Made by a program: the position numbers and the translations under genes | Assembly (NCBI GenBank): GCA_020283715.1 | Contig: JAIQCW010000017.1 | Location: 1 to 41,628, forward strand | Length of the DNA: 41,628 nucleotides | Source of the DNA: Cytauxzoon felis | Taxonomy: Eukaryota; Apicomplexa; Aconoidasida; Piroplasmida; Theileriidae | Reading direction: 5' to 3' | In this document: positions 1 through 10,300 of the stretch, piece by piece | How positions within the stretch are numbered: position 1 is the stretch's first letter | Layout: every line of letters starts with the position of its first letter | The notes under the pieces: model-generated | Told to the model about the DNA's origin: nothing | Database searches by the model: none | What the model saw: only the letters and a program-made list of their open reading frames with translations

Positions 1-1
1 A

Positions 2-1519
2 ACTACGTTCAAAGCTGTTATTGAATTATGTGCATGTTGTAGTGAATGTGAAAACAACTGTCTGAAGAGCGGTAAATGCAGTATAGTTAATATTTTAAAA
101 TGTTTATTTGCAGATGGAAAGTGCCTTTGCCAAAATCAATCTAGTGGAAATGGATGTAATTCTCTCTGCAAATGTGTTTTAATTCTATTCAAAAGGATTA
201 AGTGCGCCTTAAATATATCTCCCTGTCTAAAATGTAGCCCCTGTACAGCGAGTGATGGGTGTAAAAACGGTCAATGCTGTCTAGTATGTTGGAAGAGATT
301 ATTTAAATGTTACATCATCTGTGGTGGGAAATGTAAAGTGGAGAATGATAAATGCAAATGTTGTTGTGTTGCTGGATCATCTGAAGAGGAATGTACATGT
401 TGTACACCTCCAGAACCCACTGTAAAAGAATGTACATGTAATGAAAACGAGAAATGCTGCAGCTGTTGTACCTCATGTGGAGAAACATGTCAGAAAACAT
501 GCAAGTGCAAAGATGGAGAATGTAATGGTTGTTGCTGTTGTTGCAAGAGGGATTGCCAGTCACCAAAGACACAATCAAGTTCTACATGCATTTTCGCTTG
601 GATTTACTATGAAATTTTAATTTTAAACGATAAACTCTTACGAATAATATTCGAATATTACGAAGCATTCTATTGTTATTGTACCGGTAAAAGTCCTCAT
701 TCGTCATGTAAATGTTGCTGTTGCAAAAATGAAAAGTGCGCTTGTCCAGGTCATCAAGAAGAACAACAGGCAGAAGGCTGTAAATGTTGTTGTTGCAGCG
801 ATGGAGGAGGTGATGGTGATATCGGAGAACTATCTAATCCTAACGCAATATCAGCCTTATTGATGTTCCCGATCAGTAATCCTATAGCTTATTCATTCAA
901 TCCATCAATCGCTCCATATCAATTCCTTGGTCTAGTAGATGGTTATAAAGTATCACTCCTAGTTACATTCACTACCTGTATACCGTCATGTGTATTCACC
1001 GCAATAAATGAAAACCCAATGACTAAAAGCAAAGGACCAAAAAATAAATGGAGTGGTACTTTGGCATATTACAATATGGCATGGTGCGCAATGGTACCAT
1101 TACTTATAGCCGCTTTAATATGTCTAATCATGCTCCATTATCCATACTGTAGAATCTCTCGATATTTCTACGGAAGTAACTTCAAAATATTCCTCTTGTC
1201 TATAGCACTACAACTCAGTAATGAAGTTATGTTAGGGATAGGAATGAGTGGTGTAGGCAGCCAGGGTAGTGGTAATAATGGTACTCTGACAGCATTAAGT
1301 TTGTTACTAGCCTTCTTAACACTAGTGATTGGAATGTTCATTTCAGATGGATACTTAAAGACTTATAGGAGAGCTGATAGGGATCATTGGCCAACTAAAG
1401 GTTATACGAGATATAGGGGATTCAAATTTTGGTTTGGCAGTGGTGTAAAGGAAGCTAAAAGAACATTTAGAGAAGTATTCACAAGAGATATGAGAAAACT
1501 ACTCATGTCATATGAATAA
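2..1519 (+). CDS. Cysteine-rich multi-pass membrane protein, Tpr/Tar-like (5' end outside window)
   Basis: The reading frame is already open at base 2 and runs to TAA at 1517-1519, so at least 505 residues are present and the start lies upstream. The first ~270 residues are packed with CC, CxC and CxxC clusters separated by short charged linkers. From about base 830 the protein changes to a hydrophobic C-terminal half with three to four likely membrane helices (around LLMFPISNPIAYSF, MVPLLIAALICLIMLHY, FLLSIALQLSNEVMLGIG, LSLLLAFLTLVIGMFI) and a basic tail. The Theileria Tpr/Tar repeat families have variable N-termini and a conserved multi-helix C-terminus, and this layout resembles them; the match is by architecture, not alignment. 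No signal peptide can be judged. A second cysteine-rich gene starts at the other edge of the window. Confidence 0.6.
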   Translation, partial: TTFKAVIELCACCSECENNCLKSGKCSIVNILKCLFADGKCLCQNQSSGNGCNSLCKCVLILFKRIKCALNISPCLKCSPCTASDGCKNGQCCLVCWKRLFKCYIICGGKCKVENDKCKCCCVAGSSEEECTCCTPPEPTVKECTCNENEKCCSCCTSCGETCQKTCKCKDGECNGCCCCCKRDCQSPKTQSSSTCIFAWIYYEILILNDKLLRIIFEYYEAFYCYCTGKSPHSSCKCCCCKNEKCACPGHQEEQQAEGCKCCCCSDGGGDGDIGELSNPNAISALLMFPISNPIAYSFNPSIAPYQFLGLVDGYKVSLLVTFTTCIPSCVFTAINENPMTKSKGPKNKWSGTLAYYNMAWCAMVPLLIAALICLIMLHYPYCRISRYFYGSNFKIFLLSIALQLSNEVMLGIGMSGVGSQGSGNNGTLTALSLLLAFLTLVIGMFISDGYLKTYRRADRDHWPTKGYTRYRGFKFWFGSGVKEAKRTFREVFTRDMRKLLMSYE

Positions 1520-1609
1520 ACACATCAACTCACGAAATAAAAATATTTTAAACGCAGTCATTTGTCATTAGACATATTTAATTTTGTAAATTATTTATAT
1601 ACATAGCTC

Positions 1610-1723
1610 GTCTTCCACTCTCCATCTGAGGTCCTTCCACTCGCCGTGGTGGCCTTCCTTATTTACTTCCCCCTCCGCTTCCCTGAGATCAGCTGCGGGA
1701 TTCCACTTGAGGTCCAACCACTA
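1610..1723. repeat. Palindromic modular repeat, short copy (R1)
   Basis: Partial copy of the dispersed family: the outer box (ctgaggtcc), the cactcgccgtggtggcc stem module, the tatttacttccccctccgct module with gatcagctgcggg, then a second outer box (cacttgaggtcc). It lies just 3' of the Tpr-like gene. The rest of 1520-2170 is AT-rich sequence with no gene I can support. Confidence 0.8.
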
Positions 1724-2170
1724 ACATCACATACACCCCAGAATTATCGAGATAAAAAACACTATTTCCCCTACTTTTTCAATGTCATTTTAAGATTTCT
1801 CCATTAATATAATATATACTTATATATTAATACAATTGAAGGATGATGTATAGTTATATGATGATATATATGTATTGCTATAAATAATAATAATAATATA
1901 TATAGTATATAACTATTAATATGAACTGATACTATTATAGTAACTATATTATACTTGTAATAATACTAATTATATATACTACTAGAAAATTATTATAATA
2001 CTATACGAAGATTGTAAGTGATTAGATACAGTTAATTAAAATAATATCTGCCTAGTTTTGGCACTTCAAGTGTGATAAATTACAAATTTAAAATTTATGG
2101 GAATATCCCCCATTTTACAAACTTTTAATTTACAACATGAGGATCTGTGTATTACCTCGACTACATTAAA

Positions 2171-3034
2171 TTATTTATTATTATTATTAGCCTTGTTCTT
2201 GTTCTCCTTCAATTCCTTCAACTCATCATCAAATTTTTCCTTTTGAATTTTTGAATACCTACTTTGACCCTCCTTCTTATAATACAATAGTTTAGTTCCT
2301 TCAAAAACCTTTACGGCTAATATTAACATTACAGCTGTTTGTCCCAGATAATATATAACAATTTCATAACACCCACAGATATAATTATCCCTAGTCCAAA
2401 TTTCATTTGAACCAGTTTTTACATTATATATTACAATATCATCTTTAACTTTATATGTACGTATATCTAAAGTATCATCTTTTTTTTGTTGCATAACTAA
2501 ATCGGAAACTTGACTTGTATCTGAAACGTCAAGTGATTTTCTCTTTTTAGATATTTCTACAAGATATGTATTATAATAGTCTACATGCTCAAATCTACTA
2601 CCCTTGGACCCATTATTAATGGAATAAAGTATATAATCATAGAATCCAATAGTCATCCTCTTCCATCCATCTTTGAAAAGGAAATAATTTACACCAGGCG
2701 TACCAAAACATCCTTGTGAGTATTTAAACCTGGCTATAAACAGATCCTCATTAGCTTTTGAACATTTGATCTGAAGAAATTTATAATTTTCATTATCTTT
2801 AGTTTCATAAATTACTATCTGACCATCGACAAATTTACCTATTTTATATTCACTCTGAGGTTCAATTTTATATATTACCATGTTACCATCTCCTATTTTG
2901 GTTACTTTAACTAGATCTGTATCTTCCCTTGTGTTTACATCCAAATCTATTGCCTCTCTGTTGTCTTTTCCGCAGCATCCGGCGGTTGATGTATATTCAC
3001 ATAATGCGATGATGATGAATGGAAGGACATACAT
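2171..3034 (-). CDS. Secreted FAINT/DUF529-like protein
   Basis: Single-exon ORF of 287 codons starting at ATG 3034. Residues 1-18 form a hydrophobic signal peptide (MYVLPFIIIALCEYTSTA), so secretion into the host cell or to the parasite surface is expected. The body carries degenerate FAINT-type modules: a beta-rich stretch with a glycine-hydrophobic-tyrosine/tryptophan core (DGQIVIYE near residues 70-77; TGSNEIWTRDN near 207-217), each followed by an aromatic/basic strand such as YFLFKDGW. The C-terminus is Lys/Glu/Asn-rich. FAINT domains (Frequently Associated IN Theileria) are expanded in secreted proteins of this group; their biochemical role is poorly defined. It is the first of three FAINT-like genes on the same strand. 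The modules are divergent, so the family call is moderate. Confidence 0.6.
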   Translation of the reverse strand: MYVLPFIIIALCEYTSTAGCCGKDNREAIDLDVNTREDTDLVKVTKIGDGNMVIYKIEPQSEYKIGKFVDGQIVIYETKDNENYKFLQIKCSKANEDLFIARFKYSQGCFGTPGVNYFLFKDGWKRMTIGFYDYILYSINNGSKGSRFEHVDYYNTYLVEISKKRKSLDVSDTSQVSDLVMQQKKDDTLDIRTYKVKDDIVIYNVKTGSNEIWTRDNYICGCYEIVIYYLGQTAVMLILAVKVFEGTKLLYYKKEGQSRYSKIQKEKFDDELKELKENKNKANNNNK

Positions 3035-3509
3035 TCTTGAAGTGATGATATACGACTAAAATACTGTATATAGTTAGAGATACATAACGTCATGTTAAGG
3101 ATGAAATGCGATGCATGATTTGTTTATGAAACGTAAGAAAATAGGAACAATATCTCGTGAATATAGAAAATTAGACTATAAAGTACATGTATGCGATAAC
3201 ATTATTGACATAAATCTGATTTCATAGAATTATTAGAATAATATAGAATATTTAATGCATGATGTTTCAACGACATCATCATCAAATTCATGATTCCGGA
3301 AGATTATAAATCTGGGGCAAATCAAAATTATGGGGCAAAATAAAATTATCATCAATAGTTGATTTCAGGGAAGCGGAGGAACTGAATTATCGAGATTCAA
3401 AGAATATTGGTAATATTCTATATACTAGAGTTGGTTTCACAGATTGATCTCCACCCAAAGTACAATCATCAACATCATCCGTTCAACCTGAGATCACAAC
3501 CAATTATTT
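3035..3509. other. Intergenic, no gene seen
   Basis: AT-rich upstream region of the 2171-3034 gene. It contains loose copies of phrases such as ggggcaaa and an isolated cagggaagcggagga fragment at about 3366-3380 that matches an inner module of the dispersed repeats. I see no ORF, tRNA or tandem array. Confidence 0.5.
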
Positions 3510-3836
3510 TCGTCTTGCATGGAGCTCTCCACTCGAGGTACAATCCAACTCTTCGTTCCACTTCCACCTGAGGTCGTCCTGCCGTCAGCTCTTCTATTTA
3601 CTTCCCCCTCCGCTTCCCTGAGATCAGCTACGGGTATTCCACTCGAGGTTACATCCAACATATCCTTAGCACCATCTTCCATCATTCCCATGATGGATGA
3701 TCCATCACTACCTTCTCACTGCCACGATCTCCGGGAGTGGCTTTACTCTTTAGAGATAGGTAAATAGAAGAGCTGTCTGCAAGACGACCTCAGGTGGAAG
3801 TGGAACGAAGAGTTGGATTGGACCTCAGGTGGAACA
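3510..3836. repeat. Palindromic modular repeat, complete S-core copy with hairpin insert (R2)
   Basis: Outer boxes (cactcgaggtac, then ggacctcaggtgg at the far end), stem modules cctgccgtcagct on the left and agctgtctgcaag on the right, inner module with gatcagctacggg, the insert centred on the palindrome catgatggatgatccatca, and the S hairpin gccacgatctccgggagtgg followed by tctttagagata. R3 and R6 share the same insert. Confidence 0.85.
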
Positions 3837-3950
3837 GAGTTGTATTGTACATTATTTATATTATGATATTATATATATTAGATTAATGATATTAAGAATG
3901 TAATAATGACTATCATTATTATGATGATAAATATATGTAATATTAAATGA

Positions 3951-5039
3951 TTATTTATTTTGTTTATATAATTTATCGAATTCATTAACTTGTTTAAAGA
4001 ATCGTTGAGATGTGCTTGGGATTAATCTATTATTATCATCTCTTTCTAAATAGATCATATAATCATATGATGATCCAGCAATTAAAATTTGTATTATATG
4101 TGGTTTATCATTTAAGAAATGTGCTACAATAAAAAAAACTTTTGATATAGAATCAGGACTATTCCATATAATTTCATCATTAAATTTAATACATGTAGTA
4201 TGTATATGATCTTCTGGTAAATACATTCTAGTAATAACACCATGTCGTTTATGTTCAATAGGTCTAAAACATTTATCAATATCAACAGTATTAATATTTA
4301 ATATATATTCATTAATTAAATAATTTTTTTTAATATTATATTTATCTTTATTAATTTCAATCCATTTATTATTAATTTTTTGTAAATAAATATTATCATT
4401 ATCTTTACTATTTTGTATTAACATATTTATTAATACAAATTCATTATTTCTTTTATATATTTTTATAATCCTTAATAATTCATCTTCTGTTCTTCTATTA
4501 AATATTATATTTTTACCATCTCTAATTTGTACTAATTTAACTGCATTTTTTGTTATAAATGTATTCATTATATTAACATTATATATTGATTTTTCACTAA
4601 TAAATATTATATCATCTTTTGTTATATTAATATTTATATCTAATGAACGTTCAGAATATATTTCATCTAAAAATTCTTTATATGATTTATTATCAATTCT
4701 ACACCATATACCATATTTTTTTAATAAACATATATAACCAGGTGAACCAGCACCTACTATACCTAAAAATACTAATACTCTACCTACATTATTCCTATTC
4801 AAACGAGCATCTACACATACACCACGACCATCCATTGGTTTCCATAATAATTCATTACCATACTTTACACATGATATTCTTATATCACCTGTTGGTAATA
4901 TTAAACGTGCTAATACACCATTACTCTCTGTCTCATTACTTATCACCGATTCTGGTGGATTCAATAAATCCAGTATATCACCATTTATACAAATACAATT
5001 ATATATATATAAATATAATAAATATATAAATAATTTCAT
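3951..5039 (-). CDS. Secreted FAINT/DUF529-like protein
   Basis: Single exon, 362 codons, ATG at 5039. Residues 1-19 are a signal peptide. Up to three FAINT-like modules are visible from the repeating glycine/asparagine-hydrophobic-aromatic core: GNELLWKPMD (W66), DGKNIIFNRR (F180) and NDEIIWNSPD (W292). Each is preceded by a threonine/isoleucine/cysteine strand and followed by a beta-rich stretch ending in a W or F turn. The 5' end is C-rich on the + strand and very AT-rich in the middle. The gene sits head-to-tail with 5553-6641, separated by a tandem repeat that lies where its promoter should be. A function beyond secretion is not predictable. Confidence 0.7.
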   Translation of the reverse strand: MKLFIYLLYLYIYNCICINGDILDLLNPPESVISNETESNGVLARLILPTGDIRISCVKYGNELLWKPMDGRGVCVDARLNRNNVGRVLVFLGIVGAGSPGYICLLKKYGIWCRIDNKSYKEFLDEIYSERSLDININITKDDIIFISEKSIYNVNIMNTFITKNAVKLVQIRDGKNIIFNRRTEDELLRIIKIYKRNNEFVLINMLIQNSKDNDNIYLQKINNKWIEINKDKYNIKKNYLINEYILNINTVDIDKCFRPIEHKRHGVITRMYLPEDHIHTTCIKFNDEIIWNSPDSISKVFFIVAHFLNDKPHIIQILIAGSSYDYMIYLERDDNNRLIPSTSQRFFKQVNEFDKLYKQNK

Positions 5040-5235
5040 TATATATAAATTATGTTAAATCTTAAAATGCAATCACTTTTTCAGACTTGACTAATTCACT
5101 ACTACAATGGGGCAACATCGTGAATAATTAAATCTTAAAATTTATTCATTCAATCTCTTCACTAATATTTCATACATTTTATAATTTTACAATGTTTTAA
5201 ACACTTTTTTTTATATAAAGACAAAAAAAATATGT

Positions 5236-5458
5236 TCAATATAGCGCACTATAATTATATGGAGGGTTTAGAAGTATGTTTAACATAGTACCCTATAATT
5301 ATATACAAGAAAATTGAAAAATCTCCATCTTCAAGATAGCACCCTATAATTATATACAAGAAAATTGAAAAATGTCCATCTTCAAGATAGCACCCTATAA
5401 TTATATGGAGGGTGTAGAAATTTCCATCCTCAAGATAGTACCCTATAATTATATATAT
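5236..5458. repeat. Tandem repeat, about 5 imperfect units of ~45-60 bp
   Basis: Each unit contains the phrase ccctataattatat (first copy cgcactataattatat) followed by either a caagaaaattgaaaaa or a ggagggt..tagaa segment and then ccatcttcaagata. Two neighbouring units are almost identical. The array lies between two FAINT-like genes, about 200 bp upstream of the ATG at 5039, so it could be promoter or regulatory sequence for that gene. The rest of 5040-5552 is AT-rich and holds nothing else I recognise. Confidence 0.85.
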
Positions 5459-5552
5459 GATATAAAGCTACTCTTCTGATAGATATGAATAGTGTATATT
5501 AAAGAGTTAAAATATTACTGTACAAAAATTCGAATTACGAACATAAAAATTT

Positions 5553-6641
5553 TTATACATTAGCATAATTTTGCAACAGAATATCAAATTCTTCATTTTC
5601 GATTCGGACCCATTGACCTAAATCAGTTCTTTTGTAGAATAAATCTTCAGCAGTTCGTTGATAAGTTTTAATACTCACATGAGTTAATAATGGTCTATAA
5701 TTTATAAAATGAACAACAGCCATGGTAAATTTATCTCGACCATCTGGACTTTCCCATATAATATTATCACCTTCTACTACTTCAGTAGTATATACACTAG
5801 AATCTTCAGTATATATTCTACTTGTTACTGGTTCTTGTTGATGTTCAACAACATTATATTCTTCACTTGAACTATAGATTAATATATCTAATGAACTCTC
5901 ATTCGATATTAATTGTCTAGCCCGTAAATATTCTGCACATGAAATCTTTTTCCATTCTCCATTTACTTTTATATATTGTAATTTGGTAGTATTTACATCA
6001 TTTGTAATCTCCATATACATCAATCTATAATCACCCCTTCTATCATATATAGTTAAATGTGAAACTTTATGATCCTCTTGTTCCCTTTTCCATACTACAT
6101 CATCATTTACATTAACTTGTACTATAATATAATTACTATTTTTTGGATTATATACATTACGAGCATTATTAAATTTTGTACTAATTCTAGTAGATGGTAT
6201 TAAATCATTATTATGATTTATATTTAATGTACGTTCAGCTTCCATTGCAGATAACAATACTAAAAACTCATCAGAATTTAAGCTTTCCCATATCCCTTCA
6301 TTACGTCTAAATCTTACTACACATGTACCCATACTAGGAGCATAAAAATATATTATTATTAAACCATGCTTTACATCATTCTCATGAAATGTTGCATCTA
6401 TTACATTAGCACCTTCCTCATCATTCTCCCATATAATTACATTACCATCCACTATACGACGTATTGCACGATTATATGATGGATTATAAGAATAATATGT
6501 CAAATGATGTGCAACATAAACATATCCTATACAATCATCATGAGGATCTAATATATCCAATGTCTCATCCGTTGTTATACAACAGCATTTATATAAATAT
6601 ATATATACTAATATTAATACATATCCTAACATTTTATACAA
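5553..6641 (-). CDS. Secreted protein with three FAINT/DUF529-like modules
   Basis: Single exon, 362 codons, ATG at 6641. Signal peptide at residues 1-21 (hydrophobic, ending in a CCC run). This is the clearest FAINT-like protein in the window: the module core appears three times at almost even spacing, GNVIIWEND (W71), NDDVVWKRE (W184) and GDNIIWESPDGR (W296). Each is followed about 50 residues later by a strand ending in W or Y plus an acidic/hydrophobic helix (for example YIKVNGEWKKIS). It has the same length and layout as its neighbour at 3951-5039, so the pair probably arose by tandem duplication. It is likely exported; its target is unknown. Confidence 0.75.
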   Translation of the reverse strand: MYKMLGYVLILVYIYLYKCCCITTDETLDILDPHDDCIGYVYVAHHLTYYSYNPSYNRAIRRIVDGNVIIWENDEEGANVIDATFHENDVKHGLIIIYFYAPSMGTCVVRFRRNEGIWESLNSDEFLVLLSAMEAERTLNINHNNDLIPSTRISTKFNNARNVYNPKNSNYIIVQVNVNDDVVWKREQEDHKVSHLTIYDRRGDYRLMYMEITNDVNTTKLQYIKVNGEWKKISCAEYLRARQLISNESSLDILIYSSSEEYNVVEHQQEPVTSRIYTEDSSVYTTEVVEGDNIIWESPDGRDKFTMAVVHFINYRPLLTHVSIKTYQRTAEDLFYKRTDLGQWVRIENEEFDILLQNYANV

Positions 6642-6906
6642 GATTATACCAAATAATAATATTTTACATATAATATACCATACGAATGCAATAGATCACA
6701 AAACTTAAATTCATTCATCAGAAAATGGGGAGAAAATCAAAGACAACCGTAATCACCGTAATAATAACAAATAAATATAAATCAAATAAAATATTAATTA
6801 AAATTATAACGTGTAAAAGATCTATACAACAACATCACACAATTAAACATAAGAAGTAAGAATTAGACATACTTTAACACCATTTGTCATATCTACTATA
6901 TCCGTT

Positions 6907-7324
6907 CTTCCACCTGAGTTCCAATCACTATCTTCTCCAACTTTCGTCGTTCCACCTGAGGTCCAATCACTACCTTCTCTTCCACTCGCCGTGGTGGCCT
7001 CTTCTATTTACTTCCCCTTCCAGCTCCCGTGGATCGCTTCCAGGTTCCACTTGAGGTCCAGTACTACACTTCATTCCACTTGAAGTTACATCCAACATAT
7101 CCTTAGCACCATCTTCCATCATTCCCATGATGGATGATCCATCACTACCTTCTAATCGCCACGATCTCCGGGAGTGGCTTTACTCTTTAGAGATAGATAA
7201 TTGGAAGAGGCTCCACGCCTAGTGGAAGTAGAGTTGGATTGGACCTCAGGTGGAGGCGAGTGGAAAGACCTCGAGTGGAGAGCTGTCTGCAGGACGAAGA
7301 GAGGTGGATTGGACCTCGAGTGGG
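6907..7324. repeat. Palindromic modular repeat, complete copy (R3)
   Basis: It lies between the FAINT-like gene and the 3' end of OGDH, ending within a few bases of the OGDH stop codon. It has outer boxes, the cactcgccgtggtggcc module, an inner module of the ccagctcccgtggatcgcttccagg type, the catgatggatgatccatca insert, the S hairpin and a right stem agctgtctgcagg. The preceding 6642-6906 is AT-rich with no gene. Confidence 0.85.
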
Positions 7325-7330
7325 AGTTGA

Positions 7331-10300
7331 TTATTTTTTGAGTGCATCTTTGAGGAAGGCATCTAATTCTTGTTGATGTAGTTTAGAATCACCTGAGCTG
7401 GTGGCTGCGCATGGTAATCGTCCGGTATATTGTATATTAATATTTTTTCCAGCGAGTTGTAATAATTTATTAACTCTGGGTGCGATAAAATTCCATGGTC
7501 CACCATTCATTGGTTCTTCTTGTGACCAACGTATAATTTTAAGATTAGGTAATGATTTAAGATGATATAATAATTCATGTACTGGGAATGGTGTTAATTC
7601 TTCTATTCTAGTAATAGCTATTTTATCATTATTATTATCTCTTTTATGTTTTAAATCATAATATACTTGACCAGAACATAATATTAATATCTCAGAATCT
7701 AAATATAAATCTTCTGGTATTAAACGTTTAAATCCATTACCAATTGATAAATCTTCTAATGATGCAAAACAATCACGTAATTTTAACATTTTTTTACCAG
7801 TTATCATTATCATAGGCTTACGATAATCACGTAACATATGACGACGTAATACATGAAATAAATTACATGATGTCGAACAATTTACAATAGACATATTCAC
7901 ATTACGACACATTTCTTCAATACTCATATCCATATACTCACTCGGGTCCTCATGCTCATTCGATAATAATAATAAACGCTCTATCCTATATACATCATAT
8001 ATCAAGATTTAATAACTCCACCTGAGGTTACAATCATACTCTTCATTCCACTCGCCGTGGTGGCCTTCTCCACCTGAGGTCGTCTTGCAGACAGCTCCTC
8101 TATTTACTTCCCCCTCAAACTCCCGTAGATCGTTTTCGGGTTCCACTTGAGGTCTTATCACTACATCACGTTCTTCCGGGTAGAAGTCATTCTTGAATTC
8201 TCAAGTCCTCATATGGATAATTGAGATCAAGGGGACCGATGAAATTTCTTCAGTATAATTGTCAACCCGGAAGAACGAAGATGGTCAACCCCTAAGAACA
8301 GACCTCCACCTGAGGTCCATCCTGCCGTCAGCTCTTCTATTTACTTCCCCCTTCGCTTCCCTGAGATCAGCTACGGGTTCCACTCGAGGTCCATTCCATA
8401 CCTTCTTCATTGCCACGATCTCCGGGAGTGGCTCTACCGTTTACGGGGAGGTAATTGAAAGAGGCCTCCACGGCGAGTGGAACAGTGGTTGTAACCTCAG
8501 GTGGGACCTCAAGTGGAAAGGAGAGTAGGATTGGACCTCGAGTGGAGGTTGATTATAGATTGGTTATATATGGGATTATGAACAAACCTTGCTGAGCTAT
8601 GATCTGGTCCTTGTCCATCATATCCATGTGGTAGAAAGAGTACGATACCGGAGGGTTGTAGCCATTTTGTTTCACCACTGGTAATGAATGTATCAATGAT
8701 GGGTTGTGAGATATTTGAGAAGTCACCGAATTGTGCTTCCCATATACATAATGTATTGGGTGAATAAATAGAGTATCCATATTCGAAACCTAATACACCA
8801 ACTTCAGATAATATAGAATTATATATATTTATATTATTTTTTGTATTTAATTTTGAAAAGATATAAAAATCATTAAATGTATTTTGACATTGTACATATG
8901 AATGTCTATGTGAAAATGTACCTCTTTTAGAATCTTGTCCACTAATTCTAATATTATAACCTTGTAATGATAATGATGAATATGCTAATATTTCAGCAAA
9001 ACCATAATCTATAATTTTATTATTAATATTTTTAATAGAATTTAATCTTAAATCAAATATACGTTTAATAGTTTGATGAGGTTTTATATTATTTGGTATA
9101 TTACTAGTTAATTCACCTAATTTTATTAATTCATTTATATCTACACCTGTTATTATTTCATTAGATTTTTTTAATTCCCATAATTCTGATAATTTTGGTT
9201 CATTTATTTTATCTATTTTTATAGATAATTCTATAGCATTTTTAAATCTTATTTCTAAATTTTCTTCTATATTCTTTAATATATTATCTTTTATAATACC
9301 TTTTTCTAATAAATACCCTCTATAATAATCTAATATATTTGATGTATTATCTATCTTATTATACATTAATGCATTTGTAAATTTTGGCATATCTAATTCA
9401 TTATGTCCAAATTTCCTAAATCCTACCAAATTTATAAATATATCATTATGAAATTTCATCCTATACTCATATGCTAATCTACCTGCAAATGCTACCGCTT
9501 CTATATTACGAGAATTCACATGTATTATAGGAGAATCTATAACTTTACCAATCTAAAATCATATATTATAATACTCTTTAAAACTAACATCTGTAGGATA
9601 ACGAGATGATGAACCCTCACCAGGATATGTAGTAAAACCAATCTGATTATTCAATACTATAATATCCATATATTATATAACAAATTAAAGAAAGTCCACC
9701 GAGGTCCAATCCACCTTTCTTCGTCTTGCAGACAGCTCTTCTATTTAGTTATCCCTTCGCTTCCCTGAGATCAGCTACGGGTACTCCACTCGAGGTTATA
9801 TTTCTAATCTCGACGAGTTAAGACTAAAGTGACCGAATCCACATAAGTCAGGATAACTCAATCAATATGAAATGGAATGAAGTGAGGATGATAGAAATAG
9901 ATAAAATCATCAAATTCCTCTTCAATGAGATATTGACATCAGATATTCATCCAATATTCATTGCACAATCTTCATGAGTTTCCCCAGAAATTGAGGATTT
10001 CCTTCAAATTTTGGATGTAAAAATGAAGTAGTGAAAGACACTGATTGGACCTCGAGTGGAGAACCCGTAGCTGATCTCAGGGAAGCGGAGGGGGAAGTAA
10101 ATAAGGAAGCTGTCTGCAAGACAAGGAAAGGACCTCAGGTGGAACGGCGAGTGGAAGGAGAGTATGATTGTAACCTCGGGTGGAGTCTGTCTTCGTGTAT
10201 AAACATACCGATATTGATGGTTCCTCCGATGGTAAATCCGGGAATTTTGGAGAGTTGTATTGTTTCATAAACGATACCTTCTCCGGATATGGCGGCATCA

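Noticed and set aside
315..578. 87-codon minus-strand ORF
   Set aside because: Antisense to the cysteine-rich gene; the many H/Y/I residues are the reverse reading of Cys codons.
4643..5029. 128-codon plus-strand ORF
   Set aside because: It is antisense to a FAINT-like gene with signal peptide and recognisable modules; its low-complexity I/Y/L/H composition reflects AT-rich sequence read backwards.
9564..9590. A 22-nt intron in OGDH (gtattataatatatgattttag)
   Set aside because: It has GT-AG ends but breaks the frame; the overlapping 36-nt choice 9588-9553 joins TD to IGKVIDSPIIHVN, which fits OGDH.
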